Origin: Pusillimonas sp. DMV24BSW_D
GTDB taxonomy: Bacteria > Pseudomonadota > Gammaproteobacteria > Burkholderiales > Burkholderiaceae_B
Length of the DNA: 64,000 nt
Direction: 5' to 3'
Assembly: GCF_011388195.1 (NCBI RefSeq)
Contig: NZ_CP049990.1
Coordinates: 2,480,001-2,544,000 of the forward strand
Under the pieces are notes generated by a model, which worked only from the letters and a program-made list of their open reading frames with translations, ran no database searches and was not told where the DNA came from. Position numbers and translations under genes: made by a program. Below, in pieces: positions 9,441 to 17,583 of the stretch; the first letter of the stretch is position 1; every line of letters begins with the position of its first letter.

Positions 9441-10507
9441 GCTTTTACCCCCTGCCGGAGGCCGGCGTTCGTATACCCCCCACCTAATGCACTGTGTAAT
9501 GTCACATCGCTCGCCTTCATATCGAAGCCGCCTCCCAGCTTTTTCAATTGCGCGTTGCGAAATACGGCCCAGGCCAGAGCAATATCAGTACTGGCAATAC
9601 CACAAACCGCAACGAAGAAAGGGCCTCTCAAAGCACCGGACAACTTACTGCCATCTTGTGCCACCAGATCCTGAACAGCCAACACCTGGTGCGCGTCTAC
9701 CGACACATCGGGACGGTGCGCGGCCAGCAACTTGTGCAAAAACGCCGGGCTGTCGGCCACAACCGTTCCCGCCTTATCCCAAACGTCGGTTTGCCACGCG
9801 TGCGTTAAATCAAGCGGCACGTAAATAGCATGTGGGGCCAACCACTGAGCTTCGATGGGCTTGCTGACGACGGGGGGTAAAGATGAAATCACCACATCGC
9901 AATCAGCCACGGCGTCACGCACGTCATCAACCGGTTCCAGCGACCAAGGCCCCTCCCGCGCCATTTCCTCGCAAAACGCTTGCCGTGAAACGGCACTGCG
10001 CGAGGCTACCTTCACATGTTTTAAGCTTGGAAACACCTCACCAAATACACGCAACGACCACCTGCCAAGGCCACCGCACCCCACCAACCCCAAACTGATC
10101 GGATCGCGCCCTCTGGTTTGAATTACCTGTGCCATCACCGCAGCACAAATCGTGGTGCGTAAGTAGGTCACCAACATCCCTTCCATCAAACATACGGGCT
10201 GGCCATGCTGGGGATCATTCAAAACGATCAAGCCCGACGAGTCGGTTTTTCCGGCATGCATAAAAGCACTACCGGGGTAATACGACACCCACTTCAAACC
10301 CGCCATGCCGGCTTCATCATCACCTACCCACGCCGGCATCGCATCCAAAAACGTCCCAGGACGGTCCGGCCGAACACCGATTTTCAATGGAACATCAACG
10401 CGACCCCGGCCTTCCTCCTCGTAGGTACGACGAATAATCTTCACGATATCCGTAATACTGGGGCTGGATTGCCTTACATCCTCAACACTTAACAAGCGAA
10501 TGGTCAT
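9437..10507 (-). CDS. Ornithine cyclodeaminase / mu-crystallin family protein
   Basis: A 356-residue NAD(P)-dependent enzyme of a family that includes ornithine and lysine cyclodeaminases, ketimine or pyrroline-2-carboxylate reductases, archaeal alanine dehydrogenase and EutC of ectoine breakdown. The dinucleotide fold has a glycine loop LGLVGCGGLGRWS at about 139-151. The substrate-side Lys72 (GLKWVSYYPG) and Arg117 (YLRTTICAAVMA) align with the catalytic residues of the family. Which reaction it catalyses cannot be decided. It overlaps the amidohydrolase by 4 bp and starts 11 bp after the M24 hydrolase. A reductive or deaminating step on a cyclic imino acid would fit the neighbours. Confidence 0.85.
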   Translation of the reverse strand: MTIRLLSVEDVRQSSPSITDIVKIIRRTYEEEGRGRVDVPLKIGVRPDRPGTFLDAMPAWVGDDEAGMAGLKWVSYYPGSAFMHAGKTDSSGLIVLNDPQHGQPVCLMEGMLVTYLRTTICAAVMAQVIQTRGRDPISLGLVGCGGLGRWSLRVFGEVFPSLKHVKVASRSAVSRQAFCEEMAREGPWSLEPVDDVRDAVADCDVVISSLPPVVSKPIEAQWLAPHAIYVPLDLTHAWQTDVWDKAGTVVADSPAFLHKLLAAHRPDVSVDAHQVLAVQDLVAQDGSKLSGALRGPFFVAVCGIASTDIALAWAVFRNAQLKKLGGGFDMKASDVTLHSALGGGYTNAGLRQGVKA

Positions 10508-10518
10508 TCAGCCCCCGG

Positions 10519-11679
10519 TCACTCAATCACGATTAACCGGCCGCCGGTGTCATCGGACAGCAAACGGCAACCTGTGGCCGTCACCGCCACTTGTTCTTCC
10601 GGATTCACCAAGCCATCCACGCTTTCCAGCTTGGGCTCAGGTGTGAGTACCATTCCTTCTGCAAGCAAGGTTTCATCTACCGCCGACATCGACGGCGGCT
10701 CAGACTCCAGCCCAATACCATGGCCGATACGTTTAGCCGGATGGTCAGCATAATCGCGCCAACCTTTAACCTGGGCCATGCGCTTGCTGGAAAACTCGAA
10801 CAACTCCGTCATTGACACGCCCGGTTTCATGCGGTCGATCACTTCAAACATGATGTCCCACATTTCCTCATGCTCATGGCGTTGACGCTCAGAAGGTGTG
10901 CCAAACACGGCCCGACGCGTAATATCCATTTGATACCCCTGGAAGGCAGGCCCGCCATCCAGGTAAAGAATATCGCCCTTCTGGAATGTACCGCTCGGCC
11001 CGTTCGCGCCCATGGCCATCGGCGGGCCCGAATCGATATCGGCCCCAAATTCAAGATAGCGTTGCAAAATACGTTGCTGTACTTCACGCGGCGTCATACC
11101 AACCTGGACTTCTTCCAACACCGCATACCAGGCTTTCTGGCCAATCACGCACACGTGCTCAAGACAGGCGACTTCCCATTCCGACTTGATCATGCGGCAA
11201 CCCCACACAATCTCGCTTGAGTCAACAAACTCAGCTTGCGGCGCCTGCTCACGCAACAAGGTAAAGTCGTTTAAGGGTATCCCCAACCAGGTATTACGCC
11301 CCATTTCAATTGCCAGGCGCCCGTTGGTTAAGCCCCGATCCGCCAGTACGCCATGAATGCCCCAATCGGTACGTGGTTCACGCGTAAACGGCACATCGGG
11401 GTAAATCACCTTGTCTTGCACCCAGGAGGGAAAGGGCTTGTTGTACAAGCGCGCAAACATCTGGGGGCCGGACCAGGTAATAAGCGCCGGCTCGCCCGAA
11501 GCCGGCAAAATAAAGATAGACGGCCGTGCCTTCATCCAGGCAGGCACACGGTTACCGGTGAAATAACCGTAAGTGACCGGATCTGTCACAATCAACGCAT
11601 CAACATTGGCTTTTGCCATAAGCGAACGTGCTTTCGCTACGCGGTTGGCGTGCTCATCAACGGGCATTGGCAACGTCAT
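10519..11679 (-). CDS. M24-family metallohydrolase (Xaa-Pro peptidase / creatinase / ectoine-hydrolase type)
   Basis: A 386-residue pita-bread enzyme with an N-terminal creatinase-like domain (about 1-160) and a C-terminal M24 catalytic domain. All five metal ligands of true metallo-enzymes are visible: Asp241 (LYLDGGP), Asp252 (YQMDITRR), His320 (RIGHGIGLE), Glu348 (LTPEPKLE) and Glu361 or Glu362 (VNPEEQVAVT). It is therefore probably a metal-dependent hydrolase and not a metal-free creatinase. Members act on Xaa-Pro peptides or, for DoeA/EutD, open ectoine. ATG 11679 follows AAGGAGATGGC, a good ribosome-binding site. It is the second gene of the operon, 30 bp after the aminotransferase. The substrate is not determinable from sequence. 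Confidence 0.85.
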   Translation of the reverse strand: MTLPMPVDEHANRVAKARSLMAKANVDALIVTDPVTYGYFTGNRVPAWMKARPSIFILPASGEPALITWSGPQMFARLYNKPFPSWVQDKVIYPDVPFTREPRTDWGIHGVLADRGLTNGRLAIEMGRNTWLGIPLNDFTLLREQAPQAEFVDSSEIVWGCRMIKSEWEVACLEHVCVIGQKAWYAVLEEVQVGMTPREVQQRILQRYLEFGADIDSGPPMAMGANGPSGTFQKGDILYLDGGPAFQGYQMDITRRAVFGTPSERQRHEHEEMWDIMFEVIDRMKPGVSMTELFEFSSKRMAQVKGWRDYADHPAKRIGHGIGLESEPPSMSAVDETLLAEGMVLTPEPKLESVDGLVNPEEQVAVTATGCRLLSDDTGGRLIVIE

Positions 11680-11709
11680 GCCATCTCCTTAAAACTCAAT
11701 TTCCGTTGT

Positions 11710-12621
11710 TTAAACGTAAGTAAGCCAATCGGTGTGGCTATTCGAACGGCCTTTCACCAAATCGAAATATGCGTCTTGCAATTGCTTGGTAACGGGGCCA
11801 CGCAAGCCATCGCCAATGGGGCGACGATCCAATTCAACCACCGGCGTCACCTCTGCTCCGGTACCCACAAAAAACGCTTCCTGTGCGGTATGAACATAGT
11901 CTCGCGAAAACGCCTCTTCGCGCACTTCAAAGCCCATCTCGCGCGCCAGCACAATCACCGTGTCGCGCGTAATTCCGTCTAGTAAATGCGTCAGCGGCGG
12001 TGTCACCAATACCCCATTGCGCACCACGAAAAAATGCTCAACCGACCCTTCGGCCACTTGCCCGTTTGCATCAAGCAACAATGCCTCGTCGTAGCCGTCA
12101 CGCCGGGCGTCGGTGCGCGCCATTTGAAACAGCAAATAATTGCCGCACGCCTTGGCTTTGGACATATGGGTATTAATGTGATGGCGGATATAACTGGACG
12201 TTTTCACGCGGCTACCGCGCTCCAGCGTACCTTTACCCACGTACTCGCCCCAGAACCAGGTGGCAATCAAAAGGTTCACTTGACAATCCTCATACGCCAG
12301 GCCCATGCCACCTTCGCCTATGTAGGCAAGTGGGCGTATGTAACACTCGTCCGCGCCGTTGGCGCGAATAATTTCGCGTGTGGACTCCACTATTTCGTCT
12401 ACGCTGTAAGGCACTTCGAAACCGAGAATCTTGGCCGAATTGCGTAAACGAATTAAATGATCATGCAGGCGGAACACGGCCGGACCCTGCTCTGTTTTGT
12501 AGCAGCGAATCCCTTCGAAAACGCCAAAGCCATAATGCAAAGTGTTGCCAATAACGTGCGATGTTGCGTCATCCCAGCCAACGACCTTGCCGTCAATCCA
12601 AATGTAATCTGCCTTTTCCAT
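11710..12621 (-). CDS. ilvE: Branched-chain amino acid aminotransferase-like PLP enzyme (class IV)
   Basis: A 303-residue fold-type IV aminotransferase that moves an amino group between an amino acid and 2-oxoglutarate. The PLP lysine is Lys157 in SKAKACGNYLLF, followed by VAEGSVEHFF and DGITRDTVIVLARE, as in IlvE. The start is taken at ATG 12621, which has GGAGG six bases upstream; an in-frame ATG at 12642 would add seven residues but lacks this signal. It is the first gene of the minus-strand operon and is divergent from a LysR regulator. Sequence alone reads as IlvE, but the catabolic neighbours suggest it may serve a dedicated amino acid rather than general valine/leucine/isoleucine synthesis. 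A similar variant group, D-amino acid transaminases, seems less likely. Confidence 0.88.
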   Translation of the reverse strand: MEKADYIWIDGKVVGWDDATSHVIGNTLHYGFGVFEGIRCYKTEQGPAVFRLHDHLIRLRNSAKILGFEVPYSVDEIVESTREIIRANGADECYIRPLAYIGEGGMGLAYEDCQVNLLIATWFWGEYVGKGTLERGSRVKTSSYIRHHINTHMSKAKACGNYLLFQMARTDARRDGYDEALLLDANGQVAEGSVEHFFVVRNGVLVTPPLTHLLDGITRDTVIVLAREMGFEVREEAFSRDYVHTAQEAFFVGTGAEVTPVVELDRRPIGDGLRGPVTKQLQDAYFDLVKGRSNSHTDWLTYV

Positions 12622-12694
12622 GCATCCTCCGAAACAATCCATGCAGTATGGGAGGACAGCAAGATATCCGTCAATCTAATGGAACTTATTAAAT

Positions 12695-12713
12695 AAATAA
12701 AATAGACTTATTT
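12695..12713. promoter_or_regulatory. Possible LysR operator between aminotransferase and LysR genes
   Basis: The 122-bp divergent spacer holds an A/T-rich interrupted palindrome, AAATAA-N7-TTATTT, of the size typical for LysR-type sites. It lies 31 bp before the lysR start. The flanks are very A/T-rich, so chance is possible. No clear sigma-70 boxes were assigned. Confidence 0.35.
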
Positions 12714-12743
12714 GATAGAAGCAAATGAATACACTAGGAAAAC

Positions 12744-13655
12744 ATGAAAATAGATCAGATTGACCTGAATTTAATGCGCGTGTTTCGCGCAATCTACGAA
12801 GAGCAAAGCCTTACCATTGTCGCGGACCGACTCGGGCTAACCCAGCCGGCCATCAGTTATTCTTTGGCACGATTACGCGAATTACTGGGCGACCCATTGT
12901 TTATTCGCAAACAACAGAAAATGCTACCAACGCAAGCGGCAGAACGGCTTGCGCCCCCCATTATTGCCGCTCTGGAAAGCCTGCACGATGCCCTGCAGAG
13001 CCATACCGCATTTGATCCATTAACGAGTCAACGCACATTCCGTTTGACAATGTCAGACATCGGCGAGATGGTATTTCTCCCCCCTTTGTGTGAACAATTG
13101 GCCCAAGCTGCACCGCAAGTACGTCTTGAGGTTGACCCTGTTTCGATGGAAGACCTGGTGAACTCGTTGCGGACCGGCACAATCGACTTGGCGGTGGGCC
13201 ACCTGGTCAATTTAAATCCTTATACGCAGCACACGATTTTGTTTCACGAACCGTATTCATGCATGGTGCGAGCCAACCACCCGCTGGCACGCAAGAAAAC
13301 TCTTTCCAAAGAAGATTTTCTGGCTTCATCGCATGTGCTGGTTGGATCCAACTCAAACGCTCACCGTATGTTTGAGGACTCATTAAAAGCGCAAGGCGTA
13401 AAACGTCAAGTGGCACTTCAAATTCCCCATTTCACCGTGTTGCCGGATATCCTGCGTCGCAGCGACATGGTCAGCTCGCTGCCCAGCCGCATCGCACGCG
13501 AATTTAATCGGAAAAAAGAATTTCGGGTTTTCGAATTACCATTTAAAGTGCCGACCGGCGACGTTGCCATTCATTGGCACGCGCGCCACGAACATAACCC
13601 AGCGAATCGCTGGTTAAGAGAAAAACTAATCGCTCTTTTTAAAGAAGAGGATTAA
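12744..13655 (+). CDS. LysR-family transcriptional regulator, probable controller of the divergent operon
   Basis: A 303-residue DNA-binding regulator. The N-terminal winged helix-turn-helix reads SLTIVADRLGLTQPAISYSL (about 23-42) followed by RLRELLGDPLFIR. The rest is a periplasmic-binding-like effector domain (TFRLTMSDIGEMVFLPPL onward). The pattern is of the NodD/LeuO-like subgroup, with long N-terminal helix IDLNLMRVFRAIYEE. It is transcribed away from the aminotransferase gene. By the usual LysR logic it should regulate the five-gene operon, responding to its substrate or a product. The effector is unknown. Confidence 0.92.
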   Translation: MKIDQIDLNLMRVFRAIYEEQSLTIVADRLGLTQPAISYSLARLRELLGDPLFIRKQQKMLPTQAAERLAPPIIAALESLHDALQSHTAFDPLTSQRTFRLTMSDIGEMVFLPPLCEQLAQAAPQVRLEVDPVSMEDLVNSLRTGTIDLAVGHLVNLNPYTQHTILFHEPYSCMVRANHPLARKKTLSKEDFLASSHVLVGSNSNAHRMFEDSLKAQGVKRQVALQIPHFTVLPDILRRSDMVSSLPSRIAREFNRKKEFRVFELPFKVPTGDVAIHWHARHEHNPANRWLREKLIALFKEED

Positions 13656-13678
13656 ATAATCGGACAGTTAAATAGGCC

Positions 13679-13978
13679 TTAACCGCACACGACCTTTTCA
13701 ACACGACCCGAATCATCGATATAAACGTTCATTCGATCAGGCCGGTAATCCGGCGTCATAGGCGTCGTTGGGCGCAGTACACGCGTCCCGCTGGGCAGAC
13801 TGCTTCGATTAACGGAGTCTGCCGAGGTTCCCACAAGATTCTGGAACTGGGCCGCCGCGCACTCCCCCGAAGTTGAACCGCCGGACGACATTGGAGAATC
13901 GCCACCACTACCCAAACCACCCGAACTCTGGCAAGCTGCCAATATAACGGCCAAAGGGGCCAAAAAAAGCAAACGCAT
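13679..13978 (-). CDS. Peptidase inhibitor I78 family lipoprotein
   Basis: A 99-residue predicted lipoprotein. The signal peptide ends in a lipobox LAAC with Cys16 as the lipidated residue, followed by a Ser/Gly linker. The domain from about residue 39 matches the I78 inhibitor pattern: CAAAQFQNLVG, then TRVLRPTTPMTPDYRPDRMN, and a C-terminal VEKVVCG whose cysteine would pair with Cys39. Family members inhibit subtilisin- or elastase-like serine proteases. As an envelope lipoprotein it could protect the cell against external proteases. It has an AAGGAGG ribosome-binding site at good spacing and is divergent from the pirin gene with only 32 bp between the start codons. Confidence 0.85.
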   Translation of the reverse strand: MRLLFLAPLAVILAACQSSGGLGSGGDSPMSSGGSTSGECAAAQFQNLVGTSADSVNRSSLPSGTRVLRPTTPMTPDYRPDRMNVYIDDSGRVEKVVCG

Positions 13979-14010
13979 TTTTCCTCCTTATGTAACGCCA
14001 TACTTATATC

Positions 14011-14904
14011 ATGACAGAGAATTCGCCTCCCAGCCCTAACCTGATCCAATCCCGTGCGCATGAACTAAGCCCTGGGTTTTCCATTCGCCGCGCCCTTCCA
14101 ACACGCGAACAACGCATGATCGGCGCATGGTGTTTTCTCGACCATATTGGCCCTGTCGAATTCGATGCTGATCAGGGCATGCATGTCGGTGCCCATCCAC
14201 ACATTGGCCTACAAACATTCACCTGGATGGTAGAAGGGCAAATTCGTCATCGCGATAGTCTTGGTTACAACCAGGTTATCCGCCCTGGGCAAGTTAATTT
14301 AATGACCGCCGGAAAAGGTGTTTCGCACACTGAAGACTCACTACCGGGAGAAAAGAGGTTGCATGGCGCTCAATTGTGGATCGCTTTGCCACCGGAAAAA
14401 GAAGCCATCGAACCGGCGTTTCATCACTATAGTCAACTGCCCGAATGGCGTTTTGGCGGTTTGCACTACACCTTGTTGGCTGGACAGTTCCAAAACCAAA
14501 CGTCACCGGTGGCCGTCCACACACCATTGTTAGGGCTCGATATTTTTGCACCAAACGGCGGCGCCTCAGCGATTCTGCAATTGAACCACGCATTTGAGCA
14601 CGGAATGATGGTGTTAAATGGCGAAGTGCAACTGCCGTGTGGTGAATCGATAAAGCCGGGCGTTCTGGCTTATTGGCCACCAGGGGTGTCTACCCTTAAT
14701 CTGTACCTAACCGCAGGCACACGCCTCTTGTTTATTGGCGGTGAACCTTTCCCGGAGCCGGTCAGGATATGGTGGAATTTCGTCAGTGGCGCATCAGACA
14801 ACCTACGCCAGGCTGTACTCGACTGGAATCGGTTTCACACACGTTTTGGGGTGGTACCGGGGCAAAATCACCGTCGGCTGACTTCTCCGGCATACCCCAC
14901 ATGA
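14011..14904 (+). CDS. Pirin family protein
   Basis: A 297-residue bicupin. The N-terminal cupin carries the pirin metal site: HVGAHPHIGLQTFTWM (two His), then IRHRDSLG (third His), and a later Glu near GKGVSHTEDS. Bacterial pirins such as YhhW act as quercetinase-like dioxygenases or as redox or metal-sensing partners; the actual role here cannot be inferred. Length and domain order are normal. The last 37 bp overlap the convergent alpha/beta hydrolase gene. The start at 14011 has no strong ribosome-binding site. Confidence 0.93.
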   Translation: MTENSPPSPNLIQSRAHELSPGFSIRRALPTREQRMIGAWCFLDHIGPVEFDADQGMHVGAHPHIGLQTFTWMVEGQIRHRDSLGYNQVIRPGQVNLMTAGKGVSHTEDSLPGEKRLHGAQLWIALPPEKEAIEPAFHHYSQLPEWRFGGLHYTLLAGQFQNQTSPVAVHTPLLGLDIFAPNGGASAILQLNHAFEHGMMVLNGEVQLPCGESIKPGVLAYWPPGVSTLNLYLTAGTRLLFIGGEPFPEPVRIWWNFVSGASDNLRQAVLDWNRFHTRFGVVPGQNHRRLTSPAYPT

Positions 14905-15638
14905 TTGAATCCCGGCGCGACATCGGCCAATAAACCGAACGTGCCGACAGGATCCGTTAACATCGCCAAATGACCCGTGTTCAATGTGTGAACAGACCAC
15001 CCCGGATCATGATTGAATTTATCGTAAAACTGCTGAAACGGCGTTCCGTCATAAGCAGCGGCCATTACATAAGAATGGGGGATAGCCGGGCGCTCAGCCA
15101 AAGCCTTAGAGGGTTGCAGAAAAGTTTGCAGCGGCTGGCACACCAAACGTTTTTGTACGCGTTCACACAGCTTTTCGTCTGTCACACCAAACGCTTTCAA
15201 CGGGAAAGGCGGCACGCGCTGGTCGGGCCATGTTCGCTCGCGAAATACGCGCCCTTTTTCACCGGCATAGTCAGCCAGACACTTACCCGACTCCGGCACG
15301 AAGGCATCGAAATACATGACCGCACCAATACGCTCGGGGATGCGGGCCAAAACATTACTCACCACCATGCCGCCGTAACTCCACCCTACCAGGACCACAT
15401 CATTCAATTGCTCCATGCGAATTAAATTCACAATGTCATCAGTGTGAGTATCAAGCGTGATGCCCTCGTGCGCCAAATGAGCCCTATCTCCCAAGCCCGT
15501 TAAAGAAGGTGTATATACCTCGTGCCCCATGTAACGCAGTTCAGTGGCCGTCTCCTTCCATACCCAACCACCATGCCAGGCACCGTGAATCAACACGTAA
15601 GTACGCGGTCGTTTTACCGGAATATGAGATGCTGCCAT
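14868..15638 (-). CDS. Alpha/beta hydrolase (esterase, hydroxynitrile-lyase/SABP2-like)
   Basis: A 256-residue cytoplasmic hydrolase. The oxyanion motif is LIHGAWHGGWVW (about 17-28), the nucleophile elbow GWSYGGMV gives the catalytic Ser, and YFDAFVPE and LNTGHLAML supply the likely Asp and His of the triad. The pattern is the plant-like esterase/hydroxynitrile-lyase subgroup that is frequent in soil bacteria. The natural substrate is unknown. It starts at ATG 15638, and its 3' end overlaps the pirin gene by 37 bp in opposite orientation. Confidence 0.9.
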   Translation of the reverse strand: MAASHIPVKRPRTYVLIHGAWHGGWVWKETATELRYMGHEVYTPSLTGLGDRAHLAHEGITLDTHTDDIVNLIRMEQLNDVVLVGWSYGGMVVSNVLARIPERIGAVMYFDAFVPESGKCLADYAGEKGRVFRERTWPDQRVPPFPLKAFGVTDEKLCERVQKRLVCQPLQTFLQPSKALAERPAIPHSYVMAAAYDGTPFQQFYDKFNHDPGWSVHTLNTGHLAMLTDPVGTFGLLADVAPGFNHVGYAGEVSRR

Positions 15639-15804
15639 GGGGAACCCCCTTTTATTTCAGGATGCCGTACGAGAAGTTATCGCAGCTTACGTTAATTCAA
15701 CAACCAATTAAATTTTGAGTTAAAACGAATGTGTATAAATAAACATACTACTGAAAAAACTTGAAAAACAACAGTAATGGCGCATAAATACAAACCAAGC
15801 GACC

Positions 15805-17451
15805 TTAATGTCGATTACGCACTTCTTCCATATCCAGGCGTGCCACCATTTCCCGTGCCAGTTCATCGGAAATTTTGTGCTGCCTTGCCAACGCAAAAAT
15901 ACTTTGCCGCGCGGCATCAATAACCGCCAAACGCATACGCTGTTCAACCCGCTTTTCGTGCGCCAGCCACTCATCCGGCAACCCTAGCTCCGACACGGCG
16001 GAAACGGCACGAATGTCAGCTAACAAACGCTCGGCCACACTAGACAGAAGATCTTGCTCGCGCGCATCGGGAAACTCCGACGTTAGCCGGTCCACCTCTT
16101 CTTGAAGAGCCCGTTCAGCCGCCTCTCGTGCCGTTTGTACCGCCAAATATTCCTGCTGTTCGCGCTTGATACCACTGGATTGATGGCGCAACATTTTCAC
16201 CACCGGCGGCATCAGCGCGCTAGCCAAAACCAAAGAAGTAATGATCACTGTTGCTGCTAACAGAATGGCTAAATCACGCGCAGGAAACGGGGTGCCGTCG
16301 TCCAAAGCCAAAGGCAGGGTAAGCACACCGGCCAGGGTAATCGCACCACGCACTCCTCCTAGCGTCAAGACCATCATCATGCCTGCCCCCACTTCGGGAA
16401 AAGGAATACCGCGTCGCCGTTTACGCCAACCTTCAAAACGCACCGATGCGTATACCCAACCAAAACGGAAAACACCCAGCACAATACAAATAACCAGCGC
16501 ATAAACCACCAGCCATAGCGGGTTATGGTGCCCCGTCTCGGCAATGGCCTCGACCGCACCGGTATATATTCCCGGTAACTGCTCGCCCAGCAACACAAAC
16601 ATTGTTCCGTTCAGAGCGAACTGCACCACATTCCATGTGCTTTGCCGATGCATGCGAGTTAATGCACTGGACGATCCGCTTAGTTCCACGTAACTCATCG
16701 TCACGCCTGCAGATACCGCAGCCAAAATGCCCGAGGCACCGATATACTCCGCCACGAAATAGGCGGCAAACGGCACCATTAAACTCAGTAATACTTCGGC
16801 GCCCGGCTCCTCGCCAACCCGCCTCACTACAGCGGTGCGCGCACGCGACAGACCCCACGTCACCACCACGCCCGTTGCCAACCCTGCCGCAGCCACCCAA
16901 ATAAACGATAACGCCGCATGCGATATAGAGAAAGTGCCGGTTACCACCGCCGCCACGGCTGTACGAAACGCCACCAGGCCAGTCGCATCATTAAATAGCG
17001 ACTCTCCTTCCAGAACCGACATTAAGCGTTTGGGCACCGGTACCTTGCGTGTAATGGCCGAGACCGCCACTGGATCGGTTGGCGACACAATAGCCGCCAC
17101 GGCAAACGCCACCGCGAGCGGCATGGCTGGAATCAGCCAGTGCAAAATGAATCCCAGCCCCAGTACAGTTAACAACACCAAGCCAAAAGACAGCTGAATG
17201 ATGCCGCCTTTTTCACGCCAGAGTCCTTCCTTGGGGATACGCCAGCCATCCAGAAACAAAAGGGGCGGCAAGAACAAAAGAAAGAAAACATCCGGATCCA
17301 GCTCCACCCCTTCTTCGAACACACCGGCAATCACAAAACCCAGCGCAATTTGAATCAGGGGCAACGGGATGCCTGCCGGCAACATACGTGCCAAAGCGCC
17401 GCTCATTCCAACGGCAGCCATCATGGCCAATGCAATGTCAAGACTTTCCAT
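15805..17451 (-). CDS. Na+/H+ antiporter, CPA1 (NhaP-like) family
   Basis: A 548-residue inner-membrane protein with about 12 transmembrane segments over the first 410 residues. The CPA1 transport core is clear: AIVSPTDPVAVSAITRKVP and EGESLFNDATGLVAF, which contains the conserved Asn-Asp pair used for cation binding. The hydrophilic C-terminal 130 residues are helical and charged and probably regulatory. The start is taken at ATG 17451 (MESLDIALAMM). An upstream in-frame ATG at 17514 would add 21 residues that do not look like family sequence. It exchanges cytoplasmic Na+ (or K+) for H+, helping salt and alkaline pH tolerance. It is divergent from the MFS gene. Confidence 0.92.
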   Translation of the reverse strand: MESLDIALAMMAAVGMSGALARMLPAGIPLPLIQIALGFVIAGVFEEGVELDPDVFFLLFLPPLLFLDGWRIPKEGLWREKGGIIQLSFGLVLLTVLGLGFILHWLIPAMPLAVAFAVAAIVSPTDPVAVSAITRKVPVPKRLMSVLEGESLFNDATGLVAFRTAVAAVVTGTFSISHAALSFIWVAAAGLATGVVVTWGLSRARTAVVRRVGEEPGAEVLLSLMVPFAAYFVAEYIGASGILAAVSAGVTMSYVELSGSSSALTRMHRQSTWNVVQFALNGTMFVLLGEQLPGIYTGAVEAIAETGHHNPLWLVVYALVICIVLGVFRFGWVYASVRFEGWRKRRRGIPFPEVGAGMMMVLTLGGVRGAITLAGVLTLPLALDDGTPFPARDLAILLAATVIITSLVLASALMPPVVKMLRHQSSGIKREQQEYLAVQTAREAAERALQEEVDRLTSEFPDAREQDLLSSVAERLLADIRAVSAVSELGLPDEWLAHEKRVEQRMRLAVIDAARQSIFALARQHKISDELAREMVARLDMEEVRNRH

Positions 17452-17583
17452 GTTGTAACCAAAACTCCGGCAGCGTTTCTGCGGCCACATTGTCGCACAA
17501 CACATCTTTGCCAAAAACGGTTATGGTCGCTGTTGATTGCACTCATTGCACAACACGACGTTCTAACCTTAAGCTTGGCCAAT

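Noticed and set aside
8148-12621. The operon as a standard ectoine-degradation cluster
   Set aside because: The M24 and cyclodeaminase-like genes fit, but EutB, DoeB, DoeC/DoeD and the Ehu/Uehabc transporter are missing, and an amidohydrolase and IlvE-like enzyme are present instead.
17350-17583. Extension of the MFS gene upstream to an ATG at 17350
   Set aside because: The added 78 codons run antisense through the antiporter N-terminus and show no transporter features; ATG 17584 starts a normal DHA2 protein.
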